Source: Saprospiraceae bacterium
GTDB lineage: Bacteria > Bacteroidota > Bacteroidia > Chitinophagales > Saprospiraceae
Assembly (NCBI GenBank): GCA_016722285.1
Contig: JADKGI010000001.1
Span: forward strand, 1,140,556 to 1,204,555
Length of the DNA: 64,000 bases
Reading direction: 5' to 3'
The notes beneath the pieces were generated by a model that saw only the letters and a program-made list of their open reading frames with translations, did no database searches and was not told the origin of the DNA. This document shows, piece by piece, positions 27,501 through 36,582 of this stretch. The position numbers were made by a program, and so were the translations under genes. Position 1 is the first letter of the stretch, and each line of letters starts with the position of its first letter.

Positions 27501-28009
27501 TATCTTTCCTGAAAATAAACATCTCCGGCACCCAGCAGCGGTAATGAAAGGTGAGCCAGAGGGGCCAGATCCCCGGAGGCACCTAAAGAACCAAGCTGAA
27601 AAATAAGTGGGCTTACACCCGCATTATACATCTCTATGAGCTTATGAATCAATTCGACCCGAATGCCAGAATAACCAAAGGAAAGATTTATTATTTTCAG
27701 CAACAGTATCTTGCGGCATAAATGTTCGGGTACCTTCTCACCTGTACCACAGGCATGAGACAAAACCAGATTCTCCTGCAGCTTTTCCAGATTAGTTTCT
27801 GATATGATAACATTACATAGAGAACCAAAACCGGTATTGATACCATATATCACATTTTCAGCTTCAGCCAGCTTTTTTTCAAGATATATTCTGTTTTCAC
27901 CGATACGGGTTGTTACATCATCGCTAAGAGAAAGACGAACGTCCGGTTTTGAAATATGATATATATCCTCAATATTGATTGGGCTGCCATCAATAATAAA
28001 TCGGGTCAT
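27500..28009 (-). CDS. hutH: Histidine ammonia-lyase, N-terminal third
   Basis: Contains the catalytic Tyr55 in YGINTGFGSL and the Ala-Ser-Gly triad (residues 144-146 in GSLGASGDLAPL) that cyclises to the MIO prosthetic group. The residue pair Ser84-His85 in LVLSHACGTGE is the histidine-specific form; tyrosine and phenylalanine lyases differ here. The reaction is non-oxidative deamination of histidine to urocanate. The frame ends at TAA right after GDVYFQER, exactly where intact enzymes continue into DALKxAG. No hutU, hutI or hutG is in the window. See the C-terminal entry for how the two frames join. Confidence 0.86.
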   Translation of the reverse strand: MTRFIIDGSPINIEDIYHISKPDVRLSLSDDVTTRIGENRIYLEKKLAEAENVIYGINTGFGSLCNVIISETNLEKLQENLVLSHACGTGEKVPEHLCRKILLLKIINLSFGYSGIRVELIHKLIEMYNAGVSPLIFQLGSLGASGDLAPLAHLSLPLLGAGDVYFQER

Positions 28010-28364
28010 GTGGTAGGGCTTTAATTATAATCTGCCAAAGATAATTCATTTATGAAAAGTAAACACGACATTAAATTGACATATTTTGATTCAGTGGTTG
28101 CTGACGACTGGTTTTGGCAGGATTATCGTGTGCATTTATACCAAATTATAAGTTTTTGTCGTTAAACTAAAGTTAAATAAAGTCGAAAAACAGTCAATTA
28201 ATTAGTTTTAAACAATTGATAATCTGTATGTTAAATATATTTAATGAAATATTAAGCAAGAAATATAAGTAACTTTTATGTCTGGCTTATTGTCTTAAAT
28301 GCATGAAGATTACAATAAAATTGTACTTTTGGCAAAATTTTTCAAAACATTTCAATTCATCAAA
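28010..28364. other. Intergenic region with promoter of the OmpH pair
   Basis: About 355 bp between the divergent hutH and ompH genes. A perfect -7 box is at 28324-28331. Nothing else recognised. Confidence 0.45.
28324..28331 (+). promoter_or_regulatory. Probable -7 promoter element of the first OmpH/Skp gene
   Basis: TACTTTTG is a perfect TAnnTTTG match, 33 nt before the ATG chosen at 28365. It lies inside the longer open frame that begins at 28299, which argues for the downstream start. Confidence 0.5.
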
Positions 28365-28883
28365 ATGAAAATAAAAAATTTTATAATTACTCTTGCTCTT
28401 ATGATTGGGTCATCAATTGGTACTGAAGCTCAAAAAATAGCAGTGGTTGATATCAATGAGGTATTATCATCCTTACCCGAATACCAGAATGCACAGGCAG
28501 AACTTGACAAAATCGCTGCCGAATGGAGGCAGGAAATTGCACAGGAATTTGATAAGATAAAAAGCCTTTACAATAAATTTCAGGCAGAACAAGTATTGTT
28601 GAGTTCTGACGATAAGAATCGCAAAGAAGAAGAAATCATCAAAAAAGAAGGGGAAGTAAGGGAGATGCAAAAAGCTAAATTCGGACCTGAGGGGGCATTG
28701 TTCAAAAAACGCCAGGAAATGGTATCTCCTATTCAGGAAAAAGTATTTGCAGCCATTGAGTCGTATGCAGCTGACAGAGGTTATGACATTATTTTTGACA
28801 AAGGAGGAGCGACAGGCTTGCTTTTTGCCAACGCAGAATATGATAAGACTGCAGATCTTAAGAAGAGATTAAATATTAAATAA
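28365..28883 (+). CDS. OmpH/Skp family periplasmic chaperone
   Basis: Periplasmic chaperone of the OmpH/Skp family, 172 residues. Signal peptide MKIKNFIITLALMIGSSIGTEAQ, then a strand with KIAVVDINEVLSSLPEYQNA, a long coiled-coil tentacle (about 50-110), and a C-terminal strand with GYDIIFDKGG, the normal Skp layout. The open frame extends to an ATG at 28299, but the signal peptide and the -7 box at 28324 support the start at 28365. A second family member follows 39 bp downstream. In many Bacteroidota such a pair sits next to bamA; here bamA is absent. Confidence 0.88.
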   Translation: MKIKNFIITLALMIGSSIGTEAQKIAVVDINEVLSSLPEYQNAQAELDKIAAEWRQEIAQEFDKIKSLYNKFQAEQVLLSSDDKNRKEEEIIKKEGEVREMQKAKFGPEGALFKKRQEMVSPIQEKVFAAIESYAADRGYDIIFDKGGATGLLFANAEYDKTADLKKRLNIK

Positions 28884-28922
28884 TAAGATTTTAAAACAAA
28901 CAAACCAATCAACATTAATAAC

Positions 28923-29444
28923 ATGAACAGATTATTTTCAATTATTTTATTATCACTTAGCTTTATATTATCTGGTGAAAGCCAAAAGATAGGATATATC
29001 AATTCGCAGGAAATACTGGCTTCTCTTCCTGAAGTAAAACAAGCTAATTCTGACATAGAGGTTATGAAAACCATGTTTCAGAAAAAAGGAGAAGATATGG
29101 TAAAAGAACTGCAGGGAAAATATCAGGATTTGCAGAAAAAACAGCAATCCGGTGAGTTAGCACCTGTTGATATCGACAAACAATCAGCCTTATTGAAACT
29201 GGAAGAAGCAAAATTGAGCGACTTTGAAAAATCAAGCCAGGATAAGATATATCAGAAAAGTGAAGAACTATTACAACCTATTCAGGATAGAGTAAACAAA
29301 GCGATAAAAGATGTCGCTACTGAAAATGGTTTCCTGTACATTTTTGATGCTGGCATGGGGGTGATACTCTATTCAGATCCGGCAGGTGATGCAACTAAGC
29401 TTGTTAAAATGAAGTTGGGAATAGCCCCACAACCTGAAAAATAA
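28923..29444 (+). CDS. OmpH/Skp family periplasmic chaperone, second copy
   Basis: A 173-residue paralogue of the preceding gene: signal peptide (1-20), YINSQEILASLPEVKQA, a coiled coil from about residue 45 to 120 and a C-terminal strand GFLYIFDAGMGVI. It is predicted to guide unfolded outer-membrane proteins across the periplasm. It shares an operon with the first copy (39 bp gap) and is followed by a hairpin terminator at 29490-29528. Divergence between the two copies is considerable, so the duplication is old. Confidence 0.87.
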   Translation: MNRLFSIILLSLSFILSGESQKIGYINSQEILASLPEVKQANSDIEVMKTMFQKKGEDMVKELQGKYQDLQKKQQSGELAPVDIDKQSALLKLEEAKLSDFEKSSQDKIYQKSEELLQPIQDRVNKAIKDVATENGFLYIFDAGMGVILYSDPAGDATKLVKMKLGIAPQPEK

Positions 29445-29489
29445 TAGAGAATCCTTATAACTGGAAAGGATTAAAATAAGTGTATGTTT

Positions 29490-29528
29490 AAATGGCGTTA
29501 GTATCTTAAGTGTTATTAATGCCATTTT
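29490..29528 (+). terminator. Intrinsic terminator after the OmpH pair
   Basis: Stem AAATGGC-g-TTA paired with TAA-t-GCCATTT, closing in a T-rich end (GCCATTTTT), 46 bp after the stop of the second OmpH gene. Confidence 0.5.
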
Positions 29529-29731
29529 TGAATTAGAATACCAGGAACTTCTATGAAATTATACTGGTAGATTATTCACTCTATTTTTAACTATGGTCAT
29601 TGGAATATGGTAAAAAACAAAACTAATCCTTTAGCCTGTTAAAAAAAACGGTTCATTACATTGAAAAAGAATGAAATAGTTGGTTGCTTTATGGTATTAA
29701 AGTTCGTTTCAAACACACCATTTCAGAAAGA

Positions 29732-30682
29732 TTAAATCTTTTCCACAATTTTATATGTGGTATCCACATCTCCCATAGTATAAAAATGGAGGCAGGGCAC
29801 CCCAGCTTGTTTTAACTCGATGCACTGAGCTATACACCATTCTATGCCCAATGAGATGATATTTTTGTCCTCTGTTTTTAGGGCTTCCGTGACGAGAGCT
29901 TCGGGAAAATTGATAAAGAATTTTCTGGGAATGGAATTTAGCTGGTATTTTCTGGTCAGAGGTTTCAGGCCTGGCACGATCGGAACATGAATGCCGGCAG
30001 CATGGCAGGCATCCCGGAATCGGAAAAAATTTGTATTGTCGAAAAACATCTGAGTAACTATATAACTTGCTCCGGCATCTATTTTTTGTTTGAGATATTT
30101 GATATCTGTCTCAAAATTGGGTGCTTCGAAGTGTTTCTCGGGATAGCCGGCTACTCCTATGGAAAAATCGGTTGGTGATCCTTTTTCTATGTTACTGTCC
30201 AGATATATGCCATGATTCATATCATTGACCTGTTTTACAAGATCTACGGCATATTTGTGCCCGTTGTTCTCCGGTATAAATTTGTCTTCAAATTGTCTGG
30301 CATCACCCCTGAGTGCAAGCACATTATTGATGCCTAAGAAATTAAGATCGATCAGTGCATTTTCAGTTTCTTCTACATTGAATCCACCACATATGAGATG
30401 CGGAATAGCATCAATACCGTACCGGTGCATGATTGATGCACAGATACCTACAGTGCCTGGACGTTTTCTAATAGCTGTTTTTTCATAATACCCACTAGGC
30501 TGTTTATTGTAAACGTACTCTTCTCTGTGATATGTCACATCAATAAACGGGGGCTTAAACTCCATCAAAGGATCGAGCGTACTAAATATGTCAGCCATGC
30601 TTCCACCTTTGAGAGGAGGAAGCACTTCAAATGAAACCAAAGTCTGACCTTGTGATTTTTTAAAGTATTCTGTTATCTTCAA
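29732..30682 (-). CDS. metF: Methylenetetrahydrofolate reductase
   Basis: FAD-dependent enzyme that reduces 5,10-methylene-THF to 5-methyl-THF for methionine synthesis, about 316 residues. It shows SFEVLPPLKGG (catalytic Glu region), FIDVTYHREE, GICASIMHRYG, LALRGDARQFE, GVAGYPEKH and QMFFDN, all family signatures. The open frame starts at TTG 30709, but that codon lies within a perfect -7 box (30714-30707). The TTG at 30682 gives MKITEYFKKSQ, the canonical N-terminus, so TTG at 30682 is the likely start. The leader would be short. Single gene. Confidence 0.92.
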   Translation of the reverse strand: MKITEYFKKSQGQTLVSFEVLPPLKGGSMADIFSTLDPLMEFKPPFIDVTYHREEYVYNKQPSGYYEKTAIRKRPGTVGICASIMHRYGIDAIPHLICGGFNVEETENALIDLNFLGINNVLALRGDARQFEDKFIPENNGHKYAVDLVKQVNDMNHGIYLDSNIEKGSPTDFSIGVAGYPEKHFEAPNFETDIKYLKQKIDAGASYIVTQMFFDNTNFFRFRDACHAAGIHVPIVPGLKPLTRKYQLNSIPRKFFINFPEALVTEALKTEDKNIISLGIEWCIAQCIELKQAGVPCLHFYTMGDVDTTYKIVEKI

Positions 30683-30706
30683 TTTGAATATTATTCTTTC
30701 GGGCAG

Positions 30707-30738
30707 CAAAGGTATAAAAAGTGAAAGGACAAAAACAA
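30707..30738 (-). promoter_or_regulatory. Promoter of metF (-33 TTG, -7 TACCTTTG)
   Basis: Minus-strand TACCTTTG at 30714-30707 with TTG at 30738-30736, spacing 21 nt. It would start transcription near 30700, about 18 nt before the TTG start codon at 30682, and rules out the longer open frame as the real start. Confidence 0.55.
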
Positions 30739-30966
30739 GGGATGCTTGTTACAAATTTTCTTTGCAGAAAATCTATATTTTGCAGAGCTCAGCATTTGCT
30801 ACTTGAATCCAGGATGTTTTTAAATTTCTTGAAAAGGAATTAATAAAATATGATTAAATTATTTTAATAATAACATCACCAAACAAAAACCCAAACTGAC
30901 CAAATACAAACCCAGTCTTTATCGGTTTCGTCTATCACTGCATTTTTGAACCAAAATGAAAGGTAA

Positions 30967-32640
30967 ATGAAAAAGGCCACTCAATTAATCACTTTTATTA
31001 GCATCATCAACACTCTATCAGCTGCAAATTGGTACGTAGCTCCAAATGGAAACAATAATAATCCAGGCACTCTTTCACAACCATTCAAAACCATCCCTAA
31101 AGCCATTGAAGTGGCTGTTCCGGGAGATATTATAGAGCTGCGCAATGGTAATTATCCTTCCAACGAAATCCGGATTTCAAAGAGCAATCTGACCATCCGA
31201 AGTTATATTGGCGAGTGGGCCATCATCACTGCTACCACCAAAGTGGAAGACATCTCGTCCTGTATTTGGTACGATGAGCCAAACGTAAAAGGCGGCACTT
31301 TAGAGCGACTCGAGATCGTGGGTGGATACTATTATGGCGTGAGTTTTGAGACCAATTGGGATTGGGGTCTACCTACCCAAAACGGAGCAAGTAATATTAC
31401 CATCCGCAATTGCAAAATCCACGATACAGGTCGGGATTGTATCAAGATAAAACCTGCTTGCAACAATATCCAAATCCTTTCGAGCGAGATTTACAATTCT
31501 GGCGTTGGCATTTCAAATTCAACTGCTAATGGTGGACCAAATGCAGAAGGTATTGACAATGTGAATGGTGATGGTATGGTGATTCGCAATTGTTATATTC
31601 ATGATATTAGCACTTCCGGAGTGTATGTAAAGGGTGGTGCAAAGAATTGTATTATCGAAGAAAACCTGATTTATAGAGTTCAGGAAGGCGGCATCCTGCT
31701 TGGTTTTTATACCGATTCAGATTTTTTTGACCAAGATGGAACAAACCCTGACTATTATGAGTGTCAATATAGCCAGGCCCGCAACAATATAGTCTATAAT
31801 ACAGGCGGTGCAGGAATCGGGTTTTTCGCTGCCCGCAATTGTTCAGCTTATAATAATACCGTAGTGACTGCTTCACCTAATTTTCATGCACCATTGTATT
31901 TCTCATCTGGCGAAATATGGATTAGCAATAATCTTACGCTTAAGCCACCCAATTTTAATATAGAGGTCTATAACAATATTTTTGTTGACCAAGGCGGCAA
32001 TGGTGATGAAGATTATACCGTACAAATCCGGGAAGGTGCTTTGTCAGGTACCAATTTTATTAATTATAATATTTATCAAAAAATCAACCAAAATGCCAAA
32101 TTTGATGATGGGATAAGCTGGCCGGCACTTACTTTTTCAAAATGGAAATCTCAATTGGGTTTTGATGCAAATAGTAAAGATGTTTCCCCAATGTTGGACA
32201 ACAATTGGCATTTAACAGCAGGCAGCCCTGCAATTGATGCTGGATATAAATCACCTGCCAACAAAGATTATGACGCACAACCCCGCTCTGGTAACACCGA
32301 TATAGGGGCTGATGAATATGGCAATGGAATGGTACTTCAAGTCCCCCCTCCTGCTAATTTCATAGGCACGGGTGCCAACACTACATTATCGAAAGTGCAA
32401 GAACTCTTCACTACTGTGTCAGTAGATGTTTATCCAAATCCAGTCAGCGAGTATATTTATGTAAAACTGGATGAAGAAAATATAATACCCAAATTAGCTA
32501 TATCCAGCATTGACGGCAAGCAAATTAAAATTATAACAGGAAATAAAATCAGAGTAGAAGAATTGCCAAATGGACTTTATTTTTTGTCGATTTGGGTAAA
32601 TGGGGCAAGAGCTTCTGTACCTATTATTGTGCAGCATTAA
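30967..32640 (+). CDS. Secreted right-handed beta-helix protein with T9SS sorting domain
   Basis: A 557-residue secreted protein. Signal peptide (1-20), an N-terminal NWYVAPNGNNNNPGTLSQPFKTIPKAI segment typical of parallel beta-helix proteins (pectate-lyase-like fold), many short turns with stacked Asn (NITIRNCKIHDTGRDC, IRNCYIHDISTSGVYV, YNNTVV), and a C-terminal type IX secretion domain (about 475-557) beginning VDVYPNPVSEYIYV and ending in LPNGLYFLSI and a short basic tail. The catalytic residues of a specific polysaccharide lyase family cannot be assigned. It is followed by two small lipoproteins on the same strand. Confidence 0.85.
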   Translation: MKKATQLITFISIINTLSAANWYVAPNGNNNNPGTLSQPFKTIPKAIEVAVPGDIIELRNGNYPSNEIRISKSNLTIRSYIGEWAIITATTKVEDISSCIWYDEPNVKGGTLERLEIVGGYYYGVSFETNWDWGLPTQNGASNITIRNCKIHDTGRDCIKIKPACNNIQILSSEIYNSGVGISNSTANGGPNAEGIDNVNGDGMVIRNCYIHDISTSGVYVKGGAKNCIIEENLIYRVQEGGILLGFYTDSDFFDQDGTNPDYYECQYSQARNNIVYNTGGAGIGFFAARNCSAYNNTVVTASPNFHAPLYFSSGEIWISNNLTLKPPNFNIEVYNNIFVDQGGNGDEDYTVQIREGALSGTNFINYNIYQKINQNAKFDDGISWPALTFSKWKSQLGFDANSKDVSPMLDNNWHLTAGSPAIDAGYKSPANKDYDAQPRSGNTDIGADEYGNGMVLQVPPPANFIGTGANTTLSKVQELFTTVSVDVYPNPVSEYIYVKLDEENIIPKLAISSIDGKQIKIITGNKIRVEELPNGLYFLSIWVNGARASVPIIVQH

Positions 32641-32684
32641 ATTTTTTAAATCACTTCCAATAGAAATATTAAAATTCCTACAAC

Positions 32685-33071
32685 ATGTATCAAAAAATAA
32701 AGAACCTAATACCAATCATTTCGATTATCCTGATTTCATTCTCTTCTATTATGTGTAATAAAGCAGAAAATATCGAACCAGTATATACCTCGCTCATTGG
32801 CAAATGGGAATTGATATCTTACACAATTGAAGCAGTAAAACTAAATGGCGAAGAATTCAATTACTTTGAAGACTACAAAAAAAATGGAAATGCGCTTGCT
32901 TGGGAGTTTTTTGATAATGGTATCATGAAGGCTACAGAAAATAACGTCACCGTGAATTCAAATTGGTTACTGAAGGTGGAGAGGCTGTCTGGTATGAGTA
33001 TTGATAAAGGACAATTGATATTGACAGGTCAATATGCTGACCAGGTAAAAAACGGCATTGAAACTGAATGA
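32685..33071 (+). CDS. Lipocalin-like lipoprotein, frameshifted C-terminus
   Basis: Small lipoprotein with a signal peptide ending in a lipobox-like SSIMC (Cys24) and a lipocalin-like SLIGKWELISYTIE start. The frame stops at 33071. A natural continuation, NELSYHIVTTASSNT and then MHVLIDPANLSSIYS, is in another frame from about 33068 to a TGA at 33192. A one-base change near 33062-33068 would give a protein of about 169 residues. The function is unknown; lipocalin-like barrels bind small hydrophobic molecules. It is probably co-transcribed with the beta-helix gene (44 bp gap). Confidence 0.68.
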   Translation: MYQKIKNLIPIISIILISFSSIMCNKAENIEPVYTSLIGKWELISYTIEAVKLNGEEFNYFEDYKKNGNALAWEFFDNGIMKATENNVTVNSNWLLKVERLSGMSIDKGQLILTGQYADQVKNGIETE

Positions 33072-33229
33072 ATTGTCCTATCATATTGTAACTACGGCGT
33101 CTTCCAACACAATGCACGTTTTAATAGATCCTGCCAACCTATCCAGTATCTATTCAAAAGTGACCATAGATTATCTTTATCAAAGATTATGAAAATATCA
33201 ATAAATATTATCCATTTAATTTTACATTT

Positions 33230-33753
33230 ATGAAAAGCCCCCTCTTTTTTTGCACATCTTTATGTCTCTTTATAATTGCCTGCGGCAATCCAGTGAAACA
33301 ATCAGACACGGTAACAATTTCGGCAACTGAGTCAAAAAATTAACGACTGAAAATTATTTATCCATGGATATAAATGGCGTTCAATGGAAAGCTGACCATG
33401 ATATATTTGGCGCATTCCACCCAAAGGGTTATAATAACGTCATTATGATTTCGGGAAAGAAAGGTGCGAAAGATGCAACAGAACAAGGCTTCAACATCAA
33501 TATTTACAATACTGTAGGGACAGGATCTTATTATTTAAAAAACGATAATACCGACCTGAGTGTAGCACAGATGAGTGGTTGGGACGAGCAAAACTTTATA
33601 TGTGGCAGTGGAACTGGTTTCGAAATGAAAGTGAAAATAACCTCCATTTCCAGTAATCCAGATTTGGTGGAAGCCACTTTTGAGGGCGAAATGATTTGCG
33701 TCATGAACGATATTTTGAAAATAACCAACGGTAAGTTTTATTATCACGAATGA
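33230..33753 (+). CDS. Small lipoprotein (DUF6252-like), frameshifted near start
   Basis: ATG at 33230 starts a lipoprotein signal peptide (LCLFIIACGN, lipobox Cys) that runs to a TAA after SATESKN at about 33340. In another frame the sequence continues LTTENYLSMDINGVQWKADH to a stop at 33753; the intact part from the ATG at 33364 is 129 residues. One A added to the run near 33336-33341 joins the two into a protein of about 174 residues. The opening MDINGVQWKA and later strands resemble DUF6252-type lipoproteins that start with an (N)GxxWxA strand. Function unknown. Confidence 0.62.
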
Positions 33754-33762
33754 ACCTAATAA

Positions 33763-34350
33763 ATGAAATATCCGATCAATGTCAAAGTCGCCATCTTCGG
33801 TATCGTTTTATTAGTAATCCTCAGCAAGGTCGGGTGTTTTTATTTGGATAAAAAATACGAGACTTATATGCGCCCTTGGGCTTTTAGTTCTGATCCATTA
33901 AAGCCACTACTTGTCGGGAAATGGGGAGGAAGTGTTATCGATCCCGACAATCGCATACATGAGGTAGAAATGGAGATTTTCTTGCCAACAACCGATGAAG
34001 ACCGATGGAATCGGATGAGTTCCCGACAAATCAAACATGACTTCAGTAATACAACCTATTTCGATGGCATAGCTGTACTGAAAACCAATGGCAGCATTGA
34101 TACTTGCGAGCTTTGGGGCGGATTGGAAAAAGCAGATGGCTTCGAAATTCACTTCCAGCTTAACCCCATTAATGACATACATCCTCCTGGATTCAATCTA
34201 AATCTTCTCAATGGTACATGGCACGAAAACACCTTAAACCTAACAGTGGATTTCGCCTTTTTCAAAACTGATGGCAGTAGTTTTTATAATAGTGAAGACC
34301 CTCGATATGATACCAAAGGAATACTTGTTTTGAATCGAATAACCAACTGA
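33763..34350 (+). CDS. Membrane-anchored protein of unknown function
   Basis: A 195-residue protein with one N-terminal hydrophobic segment (about 7-25, VAIFGIVLLVILSKVGCFYL) that contains a Cys, either an uncleaved anchor or a poor lipobox, followed by a globular domain rich in beta strands (LLVGKWGGSVIDPDNRIHEVEM ... GTWHENTLNLTVDF). The GKWxG start recalls lipocalin-like families, as in the neighbouring lipoprotein. Ten base pairs separate it from the preceding gene. No further assignment possible. Confidence 0.65.
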   Translation: MKYPINVKVAIFGIVLLVILSKVGCFYLDKKYETYMRPWAFSSDPLKPLLVGKWGGSVIDPDNRIHEVEMEIFLPTTDEDRWNRMSSRQIKHDFSNTTYFDGIAVLKTNGSIDTCELWGGLEKADGFEIHFQLNPINDIHPPGFNLNLLNGTWHENTLNLTVDFAFFKTDGSSFYNSEDPRYDTKGILVLNRITN

Positions 34351-34806
34351 AACGAGCCTTTTCAAAATTTAGTTAATCATTTTCACTGAACAAATTTCCA
34401 ATTTAATGAAATCAATAATCTGCCTTCAAGTAAGACTGACAAAGTTGTGCTTCCTATATTTTTATGTCCTTCTCTTTATGCCAGCCTACTGGAATCATAA
34501 GATCCATCTTTTTGAAGGTTCTAACTTATGGAATAGCGCGCTAACTGATAGACCTTTTTATTGTCGGTGATCGAGTGAACAATCAGCTTGAGACGAGTAT
34601 GCCAAAGTTTGTAATGTATATATTGGCTAGAGAGATAAGAATCAAGTTGCTATTTTAAGAGAAGTAAAGAAAGTTTGAATTCAAATATGATGAAAATCTG
34701 GAAAAGATTTTGATATTTATCCTCATAACGACTTAATGTTGCTTTGATGACATTCCGTCACTAGGGAATATAATTGAAAGCACCATTGTCTGATAAAATA
34801 TTGAGT
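34351..34806. other. Intergenic stretch with one small ORF
   Basis: About 455 bp. A 54-codon open frame (34406-34570) has a hydrophobic segment (LCFLYFYVLLFMPAYW) after a basic N-terminus but no known relatives that I can name. It may be a small membrane peptide or chance. Nothing else recognised. Confidence 0.35.
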
Positions 34807-36582
34807 ATGCGTTTGTTCCTTCTTTTGCTGCTTTTCACAACCATCGCACAAGCGCAAGCCATCAACTATTTCAACCATTTCACAGAAAAAGACGGACTTA
34901 CTGACAATAAAGTTCAGTGCATTTTAAGAGATAAACAGGGCTACCTTTGGGTCGGAACGTCCAACGGTCTGAACCGCTACGATGGATACAATTTTCGGCA
35001 CTATTTCCCTAACTCAAGGCAGCCAAACAAAACCGTTAGCAATGAGTTTATTGCAGATATAGATCAGGACTCCGCGGGCATTATCTGGCTGGCCACCAAC
35101 AATGGACTGAATCGCTACGACCCACGCACAGAGACTTTTACCATCTGGAAAAATACTGGCCGCAATGATGGCTCATTACCCAACTCTTTAGTTAGGAATA
35201 TCCTGGTAGACGACCACCAAAAACTATGGCTGGCCTGCGACAATCGTGATCTTGCTCATTTCGATCCTATAACAGGCGTTTTCAAAACCTATCCATGGAA
35301 GGCTTTTTTAGAACGAGCTCAGCCGCAGTCAGCAAATTCTGATTATAAAAACATTTTTACTATTCGCCCCAAGGACAAACATGAACTGTGGCTCCATACC
35401 AATTTTGGACTTTTTAGTTTCGACACTTTGACAGAGCTTTTTACTTCATATCCACTCACTTCTGGAAGGCTTGCTACAATAAAACCTTCTGACTGCCCCG
35501 ATCTAGTTTATCAAGGTTCTTTGGGCAAAGATGTCTTGCGCTACGACCCATGTAAGGAAGAATGGGCTCAGGTACAATTGCCAATACGTGTTACCTCAAT
35601 AGACGGTCGCAGGTATGTTCCGTTGGTTTTCGATTTTGGAAAGAGTTATGGGGTGTGCAGCCAAAAAGGGCTTCTTTTGATGGACAAAACCACTTTGAAC
35701 TTGTCGCTTGTAGGACCAACTTTACAAAATGGATTTACTGCCCCAACAGGATTATTGCAGGCTTATTTTGCTGAAGCAAACGGGATGCTTTGGCTCGGAG
35801 GTGACAAGGGGCTTTGGCTGTACGATCCATTGGCCCAGCACTTCGATTATACAGCGTTAAAGCCAGAAAATACTAAGGATGTGTACAATACGTTCTGCCG
35901 TTTCACAGATTCTAAAGTGGACGGTCGACACTATTTGCTCGACTTTTATTTAGGCCATCTGCAAGTTTATGAAAATAATATCCACCTGAAAACCATTGCT
36001 TTGCCAGGACAGACTTCCCTTCTATATGAAGATAAAGGCGGCAAACTTTGGGTAGGCGGAGGCCATCAGCTTTTTCAACTAGATCGACAATCTTTGCGAC
36101 TCCAGCCTTTTATTCTTCCATCAGAAATTCGCCCACAGAACCATTCTATTTTTATTGATATGATAGAGGATGCCGCTGGTAATTATTGGTTTGCCACCAA
36201 TCATGCTGGTATTATTGTTTGGCAACCAAAATCAAATCACTGGTGGAAACCTGGAAAGGCGGATGGATTTATTGCCCATGCAGCCACTGCCTTATTTGCG
36301 GATCAGGAATATAAAACTGTCTGGATTGCAACTGAAGATTATGGATTGTTTCGCTATGACGAAGTAACGCGAAAATTCACTTTGTACCGTCAAGAAGAAT
36401 CTAATCCTGAAAATAGCATAGGAGCCTACTGTGTTAATTCTGTATGCAAAGATGGACAAGGCAAAATTTGGGTAGCTACCAATCCTGGGGGTATATCCCG
36501 TTTCGATTATAATGCTCCGTTGGGTAAAGAATTTATTACGTTAAACAAAGAAGACGGTCTGCCCATTACGCTGATTCTCTGA
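34807..36582 (+). CDS. Beta-propeller sensor kinase, propeller part (5' piece of damaged gene)
   Basis: Signal peptide (MRLFLLLLLFTTIAQAQA) followed by Reg_prop beta-propeller repeats (GYLWVGTSNGLNRYDGYNF, GIIWLATNNGLNRYDPRT, GKIWVATNPGGISRFD). The open frame starts 11 codons earlier at a TTG, but ATG 34807 begins the signal peptide. The frame ends abruptly after NKEDGLP. Intact relatives have about 70 more residues of propeller and Y_Y_Y start before the sequence that resumes at about 36572 (ADSLNINYLKQ) in another frame, so a real internal deletion is likely here. It belongs with the next entry. Confidence 0.8.
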   Translation: MRLFLLLLLFTTIAQAQAINYFNHFTEKDGLTDNKVQCILRDKQGYLWVGTSNGLNRYDGYNFRHYFPNSRQPNKTVSNEFIADIDQDSAGIIWLATNNGLNRYDPRTETFTIWKNTGRNDGSLPNSLVRNILVDDHQKLWLACDNRDLAHFDPITGVFKTYPWKAFLERAQPQSANSDYKNIFTIRPKDKHELWLHTNFGLFSFDTLTELFTSYPLTSGRLATIKPSDCPDLVYQGSLGKDVLRYDPCKEEWAQVQLPIRVTSIDGRRYVPLVFDFGKSYGVCSQKGLLLMDKTTLNLSLVGPTLQNGFTAPTGLLQAYFAEANGMLWLGGDKGLWLYDPLAQHFDYTALKPENTKDVYNTFCRFTDSKVDGRHYLLDFYLGHLQVYENNIHLKTIALPGQTSLLYEDKGGKLWVGGGHQLFQLDRQSLRLQPFILPSEIRPQNHSIFIDMIEDAAGNYWFATNHAGIIVWQPKSNHWWKPGKADGFIAHAATALFADQEYKTVWIATEDYGLFRYDEVTRKFTLYRQEESNPENSIGAYCVNSVCKDGQGKIWVATNPGGISRFDYNAPLGKEFITLNKEDGLPITLIL

